From assembly GCA_950106755.1 (NCBI GenBank), contig OX467091.1, positions 14,029,538 to 14,093,537 on the forward strand: 64,000 nucleotides of DNA, written 5' to 3'. The DNA comes from Climacium dendroides. Lineage: Eukaryota; Streptophyta; Bryopsida; Hypnales; Climaciaceae. This document shows positions 11,909 through 22,290 of the stretch, in pieces (position 1 is the stretch's first letter; every line of letters starts with the position of its first letter). A program made the translations under genes and the position numbers. A model generated the notes under the pieces. It saw only the letters and a list, made by a program, of their open reading frames with translations, was not told the DNA's origin and ran no database searches.

Positions 11909-13736
11909 TAATCTAAAATCCAATAGTCAATATTTTCCACAATTAATTCTATGAGTACTAGACAAAGTACTTTTTTATGGTTAAAATTAAAAATTTCAAA
12001 TACATCCATGTGCAAAAAAATATCTAAGTAGAACATTTCATTGAAAACCTTCATTTTCAAGAAGTTGTTAGGTCTTGAAGGGTTAAGTTCAAACTTCATC
12101 TTGCCTAATTTTTTTATTTAATTCTATTTTCTAAGTATAGATTATTTTTAGAATCCTTTAAGTATTTTTTAAGCAATTCTAAATTTAAGTTGTTCCTTAG
12201 TTGTCTTCAAAAGGTTCTCATTGACCATCTACTTTAAAAACTCTACTTGGAATTTTTGCTTTTAACTTTTAACTATAAAGGTGTTCAATATTTTTAAGTT
12301 TTAAAGCTTAAAATCAACTTTTAAAATGTTAAAAATACTTAAAGTTTGGTCTTTACTATACAAAGTTTATAAACAGATGAAGTTTGTTACTAATTGGTGC
12401 CTAAAAACTTCATTCAATGTTTCCTATTGTTCTACAATTTCAAAGTGACTTTTCCTTTTGGTTTTGAACTCTATTTGATTTAACTTGAATGACTTTTACT
12501 TCTTTTCATCCAAAACTAGCATCAAACTTCATCTTGTCATATCTTTATCAATTTAAAAAAAAATTCTAAATATAATATGGTTCTAAAAAACTCTAGAGAT
12601 TGTATAATATTTTAAATATTTTAGCTTCAGATATCTAATTGAAGATGCTCCTTCTCAACCATTTTCATTTTTGGGGAAAAAAATTGCAATCTCTACATTC
12701 GCACAAAGTCAGTGCAGTTTGACCATATGTGGAAGGTTGACAATTTATTATTGTTAGAAAATCTCTTTGTAGGCTTGTATTGCTTTAGTAGAAGTCCTTG
12801 AATACCAATTTTGAGCTTCAAATTTGCATTTTTGGATTAAAAAATAGTACTAAAACCCCCCAAATGACAAGGTAGACATCCAATTGGATTCTATTTTAAA
12901 ATAATAAAATAATTTTTTAGAAATGCAAAAAAAATTTCAATGTCTTCAACTATGGCATATACCTTCATTTCAAATTTCAAATAAAACTAATGTATGATGC
13001 AAAAGTTATGAACACGGTTGAATCATTCTATTTTTTTCATAATGATCCAACCTTGTGAAGTGTAGTTGCTTGATTTTTTGCAAGGGCAAAAAAAAATTGT
13101 CACTTAAAATGCTAATATCTTGCAATCTACATGGTGGAAATTTCTAAAAAAAATTACACATTTTTTCAAACCAATGTACTACAAGACCCTATGGTTATAT
13201 GTGTGAGAATATTTTTCAAAAATTTAGTACTTGTACTAGAAATAGTAGATTTGAAGAATTTTTGGTGAAAATATAGTAAAAAAATTTCAAGGGTTAAAAT
13301 TTGACCTAACTTGGTCACATATCTCATACCAAAAAACATAAGTGGAGATATATTGATACATGCTAGTCCATCAATATTGATTGTGCAACAAAGAATATGT
13401 TTTGTGCATGTAAAAATGTTCAAATTTCTTATGTACTTGTTGCACAAAAGATGCTCTAATTTGGCTTTGGAACAATATGCCTAACTCCATCTAGTTACTG
13501 ACATATGAAATAAAAAATTGTTTACCCAAAGGAACCTCACTATTTAGTGACTAGCTCTATCTTGCTCCATAGCAAAGAATTCTAGAAAAAATATTTTTAT
13601 TAAAGTTTATGCACTCGTTTATGCAAAACAATAAGGTCTTTTTACACTTCACTAATAATGAGAGACTTGTCAAATTATTCATATTGGTCCTCAACAAGGG
13701 CCTCAAAAGTAAATCTTGACATCGGTGTGAGATAAA
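11909..13736. other. Gene-free AT-rich DNA with old dispersed repeats
   Basis: Two related segments near 12085-12290 and 12520-12660 ('aaacttcatcttg' then 'ttctaagtata' and similar) also resemble 30650-30800, so this is an old interspersed repeat. The part near 13010-13300 resembles, inverted, sequence near 47600-47850. No gene is recognised. Confidence 0.45.
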
Positions 13737-14174
13737 TGGTTTATTGTGGTTGCATGCCAATCTAAAACTGCTTCTTTGTCATAGTTCCTATGCCACTTGA
13801 TCCTGGTCAAATCTTCATCTAAAAGACTTTGATTGAAAGAAAAGTCCATCCACATCCCAATTGTTAATGCTTACTTAGTGTACAACCCCAAAGTTATATT
13901 CTTGAAGCAATAACATTCATCTAGCAAGCTTGCATGTGAAATTGTTCAACTCTATAAGCCATTTTAAAGTCTAGTGATCAGTTATTAAATTAAATCGATG
14001 CCCATACAAATAAGTCTTAAAGTATGCAATGGCCCAAACTACTTCCAAGGCCTCTCTTTCATATGAAGAAAAGTTAGATTTTGCACTATTATTACTTTTG
14101 AATGCATAAGCTACAACATACTCCGTTCTTTTTTCATTTTTATGTATTAGTATTACTCCCAAATTCATAGTATT
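13737..14174 (-). pseudogene. Ty3/gypsy retrotransposon RNase H fragment
   Basis: Read on the minus strand from 14174, the translation carries RNase H signatures of Ty3/gypsy polyproteins: 'YEREALEVVWAIAYFKTYLY' followed by GHRFNLITDH. Further on come decayed linker motifs resembling KWLIE...KLAR...LLLQEY, then a WHA motif near 13750. Several stop codons interrupt the linker. The upstream part is cut by a CACTA MITE that begins at 14175, so the reverse transcriptase core is absent. It is a relic with no function expected. Confidence 0.8.
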
Positions 14175-14359
14175 CACTACAAGAGAAAGGAATGTTTTAA
14201 ATATAGTCCTAAAATTTATGACCTTTTAGGACACTTTTAGTAATAGTTTATTAAAAATACAAGTATTTTAATTAAATTTTACTAAAAATCTTCGAAAAGG
14301 TCATAAATTAGAGGACAATACTACTAGGACTATTTAAAACACCCTTTTCTCTTGTAGTG
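14175..14359. mobile_element. CACTA MITE, 185 bp, copy 1
   Basis: Terminal inverted repeats are CACTACAAGAGAAAGG and, reversed, CACTACAAGAGAAAAGG. A 3 bp target duplication ATT lies at 14172-14174 and 14360-14362. These are hallmarks of non-autonomous CMC/EnSpm elements. It is inserted at the edge of the gypsy RNase H relic. Confidence 0.9.
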
Positions 14360-14362
14360 ATT

Positions 14363-14797
14363 CCAATATTATATGCAATTGAAAAGATTAGAAAACATTA
14401 GGGCATTGAAGCGTTGGACTTGAATTGAGCCTTTGTTTCAAAATATTTCATACATGTTGCTTATAGCTTCACATCCATGGTTGGTCTTTGCTTGTGAGAA
14501 TTATGAGAAGCTTGGCATTTATGCTAAAATTCTTCACAAATTAGCAATAGTAATTTGTTAGACTCAAAAAAATACAAAGCCATGGTACATTACTAGATGC
14601 TAGGATCTTTTGCAAAGCATTCTACCTTTATTTATTGCAAACTAAGAATCTAAAACCTTTTAGAACAATCCGTGTGGCCCAAGTATAGCAACCAATCATA
14701 GAAGAACTTGCACTTGCTATGATGAAAGTGTAGTCTCCATTGCTACAACTACCTAAAGGACCTAAATCACTGAAGGAATTGGAATGAGTCCTAGTAA
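14363..14797. other. Spacer inside the transposon cluster
   Basis: No gene or clear element was recognised. Confidence 0.35.
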
Positions 14798-15130
14798 GAG
14801 CATCTTCTACAACCCTCCAAATACCAAGTCCTTTTCAATTGAGATCTGTCCAATTTAGAGGGGATGGCCATTTGTATCCCACACAATACAACTCACTAAA
14901 ATATAATTCCAACCAATCACAAGTTACAAACCCTGCAAAAGCAATATGTAAGCCATCATTTATTATGATGACTTATGAATCCCAAAAGAAAATATAGCTT
15001 GTGGAAGGGTTAATGACCCCTTCCTTCAAATATGGCTTATTTGAAGGGGGAAAATAAAGGTAGGCACTAGAATTGATTGCTTATTATCCCAAAGTAAGGG
15101 GGAATATTTGGAGGGCTACAAGAGATATTT
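14798..15130. mobile_element. PIF/Harbinger-like MITE, 333 bp
   Basis: Flanked by TAA at 14795-14797 and 15131-15133. The left end, GAGCATCTTCTACAACCCTC, pairs with the right end around GAGGGCTACAAGAGATATTT. A 3 bp TWA duplication and a GRGCATC-type end fit PIF/Harbinger. The inverted repeats are imperfect. Confidence 0.65.
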
Positions 15131-15141
15131 TAAGATTCTAA

Positions 15142-15585
15142 GAGCATTTGCAATGGGCTTGTTAGCACAAATAGTATTAGTAGTGTGCCAAGTCAAGATT
15201 GACTTCTAATTAAAATTGTGTTCCAATGCAACCGTTATTGGAAACTCTAATTCCATAGTCTTGATATGCAAGCATTTGGGACCAACTAATTTGAACAATG
15301 TGAAGGGCCCACAAGTTGGCCCATGTAGGAATAATCATTATCGTCAACACATTTTGAGCATTGGTATGTGTGCTAATCAATTCAATTTTCCATGAAAAGT
15401 CTTTTTTTGAATATAATTTTTTGGTTTCTTTTTTTATATTACCAAAAAGTCCATTTGACATTTGGATTACTAGCTTTGCATTGGGTTAATTTTTTCAAAA
15501 AAAAATTGGCTTTCTATTGCCTCATAGAATGGACCACCATATGCTATTACATGGCTTGTATGCCAAGTATGCATTGTGGATGCCC
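15142..15585. mobile_element. PIF/Harbinger-like MITE, 444 bp
   Basis: Flanked by TAA at 15139-15141 and 15586-15588. The left end is GAGCATTTGCAATGGGCTTG. The right end, in reverse complement, is GGGCATCCACAATGCATACT. This is the common plant MITE terminus with GGGCATCYRCAATG. It lies only a few bases from the preceding element. Confidence 0.75.
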
Positions 15586-15691
15586 TAAGAGTGAAATTTG
15601 AGTGTGTAAACTTCTGCATGCATGGGTATTGTCTGCTCACTAAGGCCGTGATTGCTGCATTTTCTATGGCATGTAGCCTATTACCAACAAA

Positions 15692-15850
15692 CCAAGTCAT
15701 TAGAAGACGTTTCAGTCCTCTATAGGGCCACAAGTTATCATGGCAGGGAACTCCTTGGTAGTTGACCGTTCCGTCGCTATGGGGGGAATAGCGAGGGAAC
15801 AGGACTAAAACGGCCCTATAGAGGCCTGAAATGTCTTCTAATGGTACTTG
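15692..15850. mobile_element. GC-rich foldback hairpin element, about 150 bp
   Basis: The arms contain CATTAGAAGACGTTTCAG then CCTCTATAGGGCC (from 15698), paired with GGCCCTATAGAGG then CCTGAAATGTCTTCTAATG (ending 15843). An inner stem (TCGCTAT with ATAGCGA) extends the fold. Base composition is far more GC-rich than the flanks. The minus-strand frame covering 15470-15853 runs through the palindrome and is not considered a gene. It may be a foldback MITE or a small-RNA precursor. Confidence 0.75.
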
Positions 15851-15900
15851 CACAAAAATTAATTTTCATCTCCAAAAGTTCATGATGAAAGTGCTCTATT

Positions 15901-16080
15901 CACTACAAGAGAAAGATTATAAGTAATGATCTTTATAGAGATTTTTAGTAATATATTACTAGAAATATATGTATTTTTAATAAATGTTTATTGAAAATTT
16001 CCATAAAGATCATTACCTATAATCTTATCTTTAGGACTACACTAAAAAACTCACTTCAAACACCCCTTTCTCTTGTAGTG
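15901..16080. mobile_element. CACTA MITE, 180 bp, copy 2
   Basis: Ends are CACTACAAGAGAAAG and CTTTCTCTTGTAGTG, with target duplication ATT at 15898-15900 and 16081-16083. It belongs to the same family as 14175-14359, and the first 17 or so bases after the right end are also alike in both copies. Confidence 0.9.
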
Positions 16081-16203
16081 ATTGAAATATTATATCTTAT
16101 ATTGAACTTCCTTCAATAGGCCATTGTTAGTAGCCATTCAGTTTTTCAATTGCCAAATGTGGCAGTGAAGGAAAAATGTAGACAAATAACCTCTTAGGTA
16201 GTA

Positions 16204-16702
16204 AGGTAAACTAGCCTATGATAAGCAGATTGACTTGTTTGCCTTGTTGACATATTTGAAATTTTTTAATTTTTTTCATATACATGCAAACATGAGAAAT
16301 GGAGAGAGCAGTTGAAATTTAATTTTTTTTTGAGAAAGTATGAATTTGTTACAAATTTTTTAAGTGAACTGGCCAAATGACTCAAAACAATCTTTAGACT
16401 ACCTCCAAAGCCATCAATAACATATCCATGATGGTCATCAAACCACCTAATGCAATTATAATATTTTCTACCATGGTTGAAATATTTTCTAACATGGACA
16501 TCACATAAAGGAATAAAAAAGGTAGTTCATGTATTGAGTTACACTAGAAAAGTGCAAGTTCCTAAAATAATCTCTAACATCTCCATCACCATCACGTAAA
16601 ACATTGATTTCATCCATTAACCTACCTAATGAAGTCTTGTTTACATTAATTAGAAAAAAATTGACATATATTGATGAAAAACTGTAATGGGTTGGTTTAC
16701 CT
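16204..16702. mobile_element. MITE family M1, copy b (499 bp, TA target)
   Basis: Ends are AGGTAAACTAGCC and GGTTGGTTTACCT, with TA at 16202-16203 and 16703-16704. The interior is inverted relative to the copies at 6790 and 59324. As in the 59 kb copy, an M2 MITE follows within a few bases. Confidence 0.8.
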
Positions 16703-16722
16703 TAACCTCTTACGTACTAGTA

Positions 16723-17971
16723 AGGTAGGTACACCCCAAACCGCCACTTTTTGCTATTGAGCCTATTTTCTATTATTAGATTGATCAAATTTTCATATGT
16801 TCTTGTTGGCAAATGAAAGGAGGTTCCAACGCACCAGAGAATGTGGCATTTGGATACTATATGCAAAAGTTATTAAGGAACAAAGTTTGGTTCTAAAACC
16901 GTTTCTTCCACATAGGTACATAACTGATTTTGGAGATGTACATATAGTGTAGATGGCAGTTTAACCCTAGACCGCCCAAGGGGATAGATTCTGGCCGTTC
17001 ATAGTTTGGAAGTACAATTCAAAGTGTTGTAACTTTTGCATCCAATGACCAAATTTAGTAAAACTTGTTGGAAAAGTTGCGCATACTAGTCTTATTTGTG
17101 TAGTAGAATTTTCAGATGAATCCAAGACGAATTGAGTTTGTGAAAGCCATTCAAAATTCACAGGTTCAGTTTGAGTTCAACACACTGCATTGTCATGACT
17201 GCAACTTTGAAGGCTTGTATCTCCTTCATCCAATGTTTGCTTTCAATAAAATTTGTTGGATTTTGTTCCTCTAGAAGTCTAGTTATTGTGGTAAAATTTT
17301 CATAGCAATCCAAGTTGTTTTGAATTCTTGGAAGCAATTCGAAGTTCAAAATCCTAACATTTTTTGGTTAGTATGCACTTCGGCGGCTTGTTACTTCTTC
17401 ATATTGTGTCCATTTTCAAAACTTTTTTTTGGGAAAGTTGCACATACTTGCCTAGTTTGTGTGGCTAAAATTTTATGTTAATCGAAAAGGTAATGAGTGA
17501 CTAAAAAACATTTTAGTAGAAGTAGGTTCAGCCTTAATTGTGTTTTTTTCACCCTTTTGGGCTATTTTTTTGACATTTCAAAGTCATTTTGCAAACACAA
17601 TGAGTCACTTTCATGAATTTTTTTTCCACCAATGAGTTTGTATGTTGATTTCAAAGCACATTTTAGTTTAAATTTTTTTCATGTGAGTAGGTTTAGAAAT
17701 CAAATTTCACCTCCAAATGTGTTTTTAGGAAAATTTCAGCATCTTTTTTCAACACTAAAACATTATAATCTTTCAATCCGTACGGTCAAATGACTCCAAA
17801 TTTTATCCACATCATCTACAGTATGTACACTACAAGATTGTATGGTTGAGATTTTCATACCTTAGTGAGATATAGACTTATAAGGCTTGAAAAGCAAGGA
17901 TGTTTTCATACCCGAAATGGCCTTTGGCTTTCTAGGGTTAAGGTCAGTGGTACATTTGGGTATCCCTACCT
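16723..17971. mobile_element. MITE family M2, copy split by a TTAA insertion
   Basis: Ends are AGGTAGGTACACCCCAAA and TTTGGGTATCCCTACCT, flanked by TA (16721-16722 and 17972-17973). After removing the 973 bp insert and one TTAA, the MITE is 272 bp, exactly the length of the intact inverted copy at 59839-60110. Terminal TA suggests Tc1/mariner. No coding sequence. Confidence 0.9.
16965..17937. mobile_element. TTAA-flanked piggyBac-like element T1, 973 bp
   Basis: The ends are CCCTAGACCGCCCAAGG and, reversed, CCCTAGAAAGCCAAAGGCC, bounded by TTAA at 16961-16964 and 17938-17941. The intact M2 MITE at 59839-60110 has one TTAA (59869-59872) at the same internal position, so this is a true insertion with TTAA duplication. 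Inside are three degenerate tandem modules of about 170-190 bp, starting near 16985, 17165 and 17352. The two short minus-strand frames at 16967-17161 and 17158-17349 are alike because of these modules. No transposase is present. Confidence 0.88.
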
Positions 17972-18120
17972 TAACTGAAGTCACTTCTTGCATTTCAAGT
18001 AAAGTAGAGTGTAAGGTGGAGTAGATGTTTGTGGGTGCTCCAGTAACAGTTTATTACTATTACATGAACACATTGTCTACATCAGTGAATACTGCTAGCT
18101 TGCTTGGTCCATATGAACTT

Positions 18121-18987
18121 AGTCCTGCAAGGTGCTGAAATTTTTTTTTTTTGCACATCCAATCATAGGATCTTATACCTTACTAGTTTGAAAATGTGCG
18201 GAAAAAATTTCAGAAATTTTGACCTCATAGATTAGAAGATATTTGCATTTAAAGTGAAAAAAACAATTTTTTCAGCACCTTGCGGGACTGGATTATTTGA
18301 CTTTGAACTTTTTTAACTTCAATTTTTTGCACTACAGAGTTTTGAGCTTTAAATTCTTATTGTGTGAAATTGAGTTGAGATTTTAGGGAAAAAAAATTCA
18401 AAAAAGAACTTAATTTTCATGCTTAAAAAAATTGTTGAGTAGAAGTAGGTATGAGAAAGAAGGAAAATCTAAATTATTAATATCTTTAAGATGGAATTAA
18501 AATGCACTAATCCCAATGGTGAGATTGTTCTAGCAAGCAAAAAAAAATCATGTAAAATTTTTTCTTCAAAAAAATTGTAAAAATTGCATTCAGAAATGAA
18601 TTCTATAAGTTATTTTTTCAGGAAGATGCTCTAACTACCCAAAAAACAAGATTGTCCATAACTTTCTCATAATAAGTCTAAATGGAATGAATAAAGCTTC
18701 CCTTGTAGACAAAAATATAATCTACAAGAAAAAAAATCCAAAAAAAAATTCAAAATTTTGCAAATTTTTTTTTTGCTGCTCAGACTACCCCCCATCCCTT
18801 ATTTTGAGCTTATTTGGTCATAACTTTTGTTTCCGGGCACCAAATGTGAAAAAAATTATATTCCCACAAAGCTCATCAGTTTTTCTATCTTCAAAAAAAA
18901 ATTCAAAAAATCATGACAAAATTTCAGCCCGTAGGTACCTGCCTGAAATCCAATTTGTCCCCGGAAGGGACAATGGTCCTTTAGGGG
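18121..18987 (-). mobile_element. TTAA-flanked piggyBac-like element (T2 family), inverted copy
   Basis: The right boundary is ...GGTCCTTTAGGGG next to TTAA (18988-18991). Read in reverse it matches 7263 onward (CCCCTAAAGGACCATTGTCC) and continues alongside it for some 800 bp. The far end is unclear. An inverted repeat, AGTCCTGCAAGGTGCTGAAA near 18121 and TTTCAGCACCTTGCGGGACT near 18271, lies there and may mark internal rearrangement. The open frame at 18687-19046 lies mostly in this element and is not a gene. Confidence 0.65.
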
Positions 18988-18991
18988 TTAA

Positions 18992-19531
18992 GTTAAGGTA
19001 CAGTTGGCAAGACTGGTACTACAGTACTGAGAGAAACTTACACTGATATTATGCAATGTGATTTTTTTTGTTGTTGTCACCAAATCTGAGTCACGGTTTA
19101 ATTTCTAACAAATCGCCCCACTTGCTACTCTTGTAATTAATCTAAGTTATGCCTGAATTCGCAGGAATGCACTTCGATGCATCTTTTGCCTCAGTCAATG
19201 GCCACAGGAAATTGACCAGTTCACCACGAACTCAGAACCCCATTCGCCATTACAAATGAAAACTTATCTGTGAATTATTTTAGCCACCCACATTATATGC
19301 TTACTTAGTCATTCAAGAGTACTGATGGGTCACCTCTGCTAATGAGTATTCAAAAAAATGCCCCCAAGAAGTCTGGTTCACAGTCTGAGTCAATGTGTGT
19401 CTATTTTTTTTAAGCATGCACTAGGCTTTGACACTTTTGTCAGCAGGCAGAGCCATTTTATTGTGCAAATATCTTCATTCTCATGAGCAAAACACCACAA
19501 GCCGCTTATTTACGAGAGGCTGTGTTCAAGT
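18992..19531. other. Unassigned spacer, somewhat less AT-rich
   Basis: The part from about 19100 to 19500 looks more like unique sequence than its surroundings. I recognise no gene or repeat in it. Confidence 0.35.
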
Positions 19532-19655
19532 AAGTTCCTACTCAAATTTCCTCACGTGCAGCTTTTGTTGATACTCACCTCTCCTTTGGTCTTAAGTTCC
19601 TACTCAAATTTCCTCACATGCAGCTTTTGTTGATACTCACCTCTCCTTTGGTCTT
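19532..19655. repeat. Two tandem copies of a 62 bp unit
   Basis: Units at 19532-19593 and 19594-19655 differ at a single base (CACGTGCAG in the first, CACATGCAG in the second). The near identity indicates a recent duplication. Confidence 0.95.
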
Positions 19656-20780
19656 AAGTCGATAAGACTTCCTTCTCACGTTTAGTCCAACTCATCTTGA
19701 CTTTATTGTACAAGGTAAGTAAATTTAAAATATCGACTTGGACAAAATGTTGAACCTTATTTTGGAGTGAATTTTTTTTTTAAAAAGTAATTCAAATGAT
19801 GAGTAGTAGAGGGGCAATTATAACAATGTGGAGTTGATGGTCATTTTGGATACTAAATGGGTTCATTTATAGTATAGTGGTGGTGGTGGATTTGTAAGAA
19901 GACCATTTTTGGTACAATTTTTTTGTAATTAAACCTCTTGTTTTGGCAATGTTCTAATGCTATGAATATTGTAACCTTAAAAGGAAGCATTCCCGACAAT
20001 CAAGATAGTCACCAAAATACTCTCATTATTGGACCATTAGGGACATTTTTTGTTTCTATAGTTAATAGTGAAGTCATCCATTGGATTTAAAAGGTCCATA
20101 GCTTCCTCAAAGGGTTAATGTGTGTCAAGTGAATTTTGGAGTTTAGAATCAAATTACTCTTATTGCCCCTTTCAAACTTTGTATTTTATAATTTACAACT
20201 TAAGCAAAATTAACACAACTTCTTACATTTTACTTTATAATTTTATCTCTTCAGTTTCTATGGCTCTACAAAGTTTATTTAGATAATTTGAGGTGTTGAA
20301 ATTTTCCCTTACTTTGAAAAAGAGGAAGAAGAGTAGCAATGTAGGCTTTTAATTCACATGCATGCTATGAAGTCAACTTAATATTCTACTACATACTTAG
20401 GTATGTGGGAAGAGAGTTGACAAGGAACACACACTTTGAGACTATGGGAAGTTACTATCAACCATCTATAAAACCATCTAAATACCCATTAATTATTTTA
20501 TAAGACTTTGTCCTTGATTTTGAGGGAGTCAAATATGGTGTTGGGTTGAAAAAATAGGTGTTTTTGGTTGAAAATCATTTTGACTAGGGTTCATGTAGAG
20601 ATCATCCTTATGCGGTCCATGGTTCAATTGAAAATATTTAATCATGTGAAGTTTCATAAATGTTGTGGTAAGCCTCTCCCCATTTGTGCCATATAACTAG
20701 GTGTGTCATATATCTAGTGCCACATTGTGAGTTTGTTTATATTATGTTTAAATTAGCAATGATTGTGTAATTCAAAATTT
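19656..20780. other. Gene-free AT-rich DNA
   Basis: A segment near 19998-20070 ('gtcaccaaaatactct' and following) resembles the start of the repeat at 49142. Nothing else was recognised. Confidence 0.4.
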
Positions 20781-21462
20781 GAAATGTAAACAATTGAACA
20801 TAGTAGCACAAATGGGGTGCAAGTGAATTTTGGCACAAATGAATTTTGGCACAAGTAGAATTTTATGGCTATTAAATTGTAGCACAAATAGGGTGGCTAT
20901 TAAATTAGGTTTGCTAGCATGTGAGCCTAGGATCTTGAGCTTATGAACCTAGGAATTTAGGTTCTTATATTCGAGGTGCCTTCTATGGTTACAAAGTATT
21001 TATGTTATAGATACGTATATTGTATATACTTTCTATAGTTGTAAAGTACCTACTTGCATGTATCTTCAAGGTTTGTGGGCTTGCATTTCTAAGCTCACAC
21101 ACTAGTATCATTGGCCATGCATTAAATAGTAGAACAAACAGTATAGTAATGAAATTGTACAACAAATTGGGTCACATAGCAATGAAATTATTGCTTAAAA
21201 TAGGAGGGACAATTGAATTGTGGGACAAACAACGTGGCAATGGAATTAAAGTACAAACATGGTCAAGTAGCAATTAAATTGTGGTATAAATAGGGTGACC
21301 ATCAAATTGTGGCCTAAAATAAAGTGGCAAGTAAATTGTGGTCTAAAATAGGGTCATATAGTAAGTCAGTTGTAGTACAAATTAGGTTGCAATTGAATTG
21401 TACCTGGGACAAATTGTGAGACAATGAAATTGGTAGCACAAGTAGGATCAGATAGCAATTAA

Positions 21463-21868
21463 CCCCTTAAAGGACATTTTGTGTTTGGTATTGATCAAAT
21501 TTCATTAGATTTCTACATTAGAACATACATTTCAAAAATTTGATATTTTTCACATATATTAGTATATGTCTAAAATTCATTCTCATTTTTCTATAATTAA
21601 AATTATCAAAGTAAATTTTATATGATTTTTAAAAAATCCTTTATAAAAATCATAGTAATTACAAAAATCATTTATTAGTGACATTTATAAAATTAAAACA
21701 AAAATAAAATATTAGTGACAAACATCATAGTGTTATGGAATAAAAATTAGATTATTGGAGCTACATTTTTTTTTGTTAAGCTTAAAAACATTTAAAACAA
21801 AAAAACTATGTGAAAATTCAAGTTTTGGCTTTCAAAATATCTCTAGGATTGCAATGTCCTTTTAAGTG
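21463..21868. mobile_element. TTAA-flanked piggyBac-like element T3, 406 bp
   Basis: TTAA flanks lie at 21459-21462 and 21869-21872. The left end is CCCCTTAAAGGACATTTTG. The right end, reversed, is CACTTAAAAGGACATTGC. It is inserted inside a minisatellite unit (caatta). The interior is very AT-rich and non-coding. Confidence 0.75.
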
Positions 21869-21881
21869 TTAAGATACAACA

Positions 21882-22098
21882 AGCATGTAGGATTTGGGCT
21901 AACTTTGATACTATCTGGTTGCAATCCCTTGCGATTGCATCTAGAGTTAGGGATACTATTATTTGGAATAGGCAAAGGCATGGTCTTTATGCTTTTGATT
22001 AGGTTTTCCTTCTTCCTTCTCCTTTTGTCTAGCCTTTGGGCTTGGCTACTTTGTATTGTGGTGCTTTGCAATGGAATTTCCATTTGTTAAAAAAAAAA
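21882..22098 (+). mobile_element. Truncated LINE-like retroposon 3' end with poly(A)
   Basis: A block of about 200 bp ends in a run of nine or ten A (to 22098) and is bounded by imperfect 15 bp direct repeats: TGTTAAGATACAACA (21867-21881) and TGTTAGGATATGACA (22099-22113). A poly(A) tail plus a target duplication of this size is typical of target-primed reverse transcription. The hydrophobic frame at 21866-22090 is not taken as a gene. No reverse transcriptase motif survives, so the class is inferred from structure. Confidence 0.55.
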
Positions 22099-22290
22099 TG
22101 TTAGGATATGACACAAATCGGGGTGCGATTGTGACACAACTAGGATCAAGTAGCAATTAAATTATGGCTTAAAAAAGGGTCACATGCCGCAATTGAGTTG
22201 TGCACAAATAAGGTGCCCACTGAGTTGTAGCAGGCCCCCAAATAGAGTGGCAATTATGTTGTGTCCCCAATCAGGGTAGCTGCCCTTGTG

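Larger units (their letters stand above)
20781..22290. repeat. Degenerate minisatellite of about 30-36 bp units, interrupted by two insertions
   Basis: The recurring phrase is of the type 'ttgtggcacaaatagggtgg' then 'caattaaattg', repeated with heavy divergence. The array is broken by the TTAA element at 21463-21868 and the LINE-like fragment at 21882-22098, and resumes after 22100. The subsegment at about 20905-21050 matches, inverted, the repeats near 34620-34830. Confidence 0.75.

Noticed and set aside
15470..15853. 127-codon minus-strand frame
   Set aside because: It runs through a PIF-like MITE end and the GC-rich hairpin, so the open frame is incidental.
18687..19046. 119-codon plus-strand frame
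   Set aside because: It lies mostly in a T2 element and crosses its TTAA boundary. Lys/Phe-rich, composition-driven.
21866..22090. 74-codon hydrophobic frame
   Set aside because: Overlaps the LINE-like 3' remnant and its poly(A). No match to a known small membrane protein.
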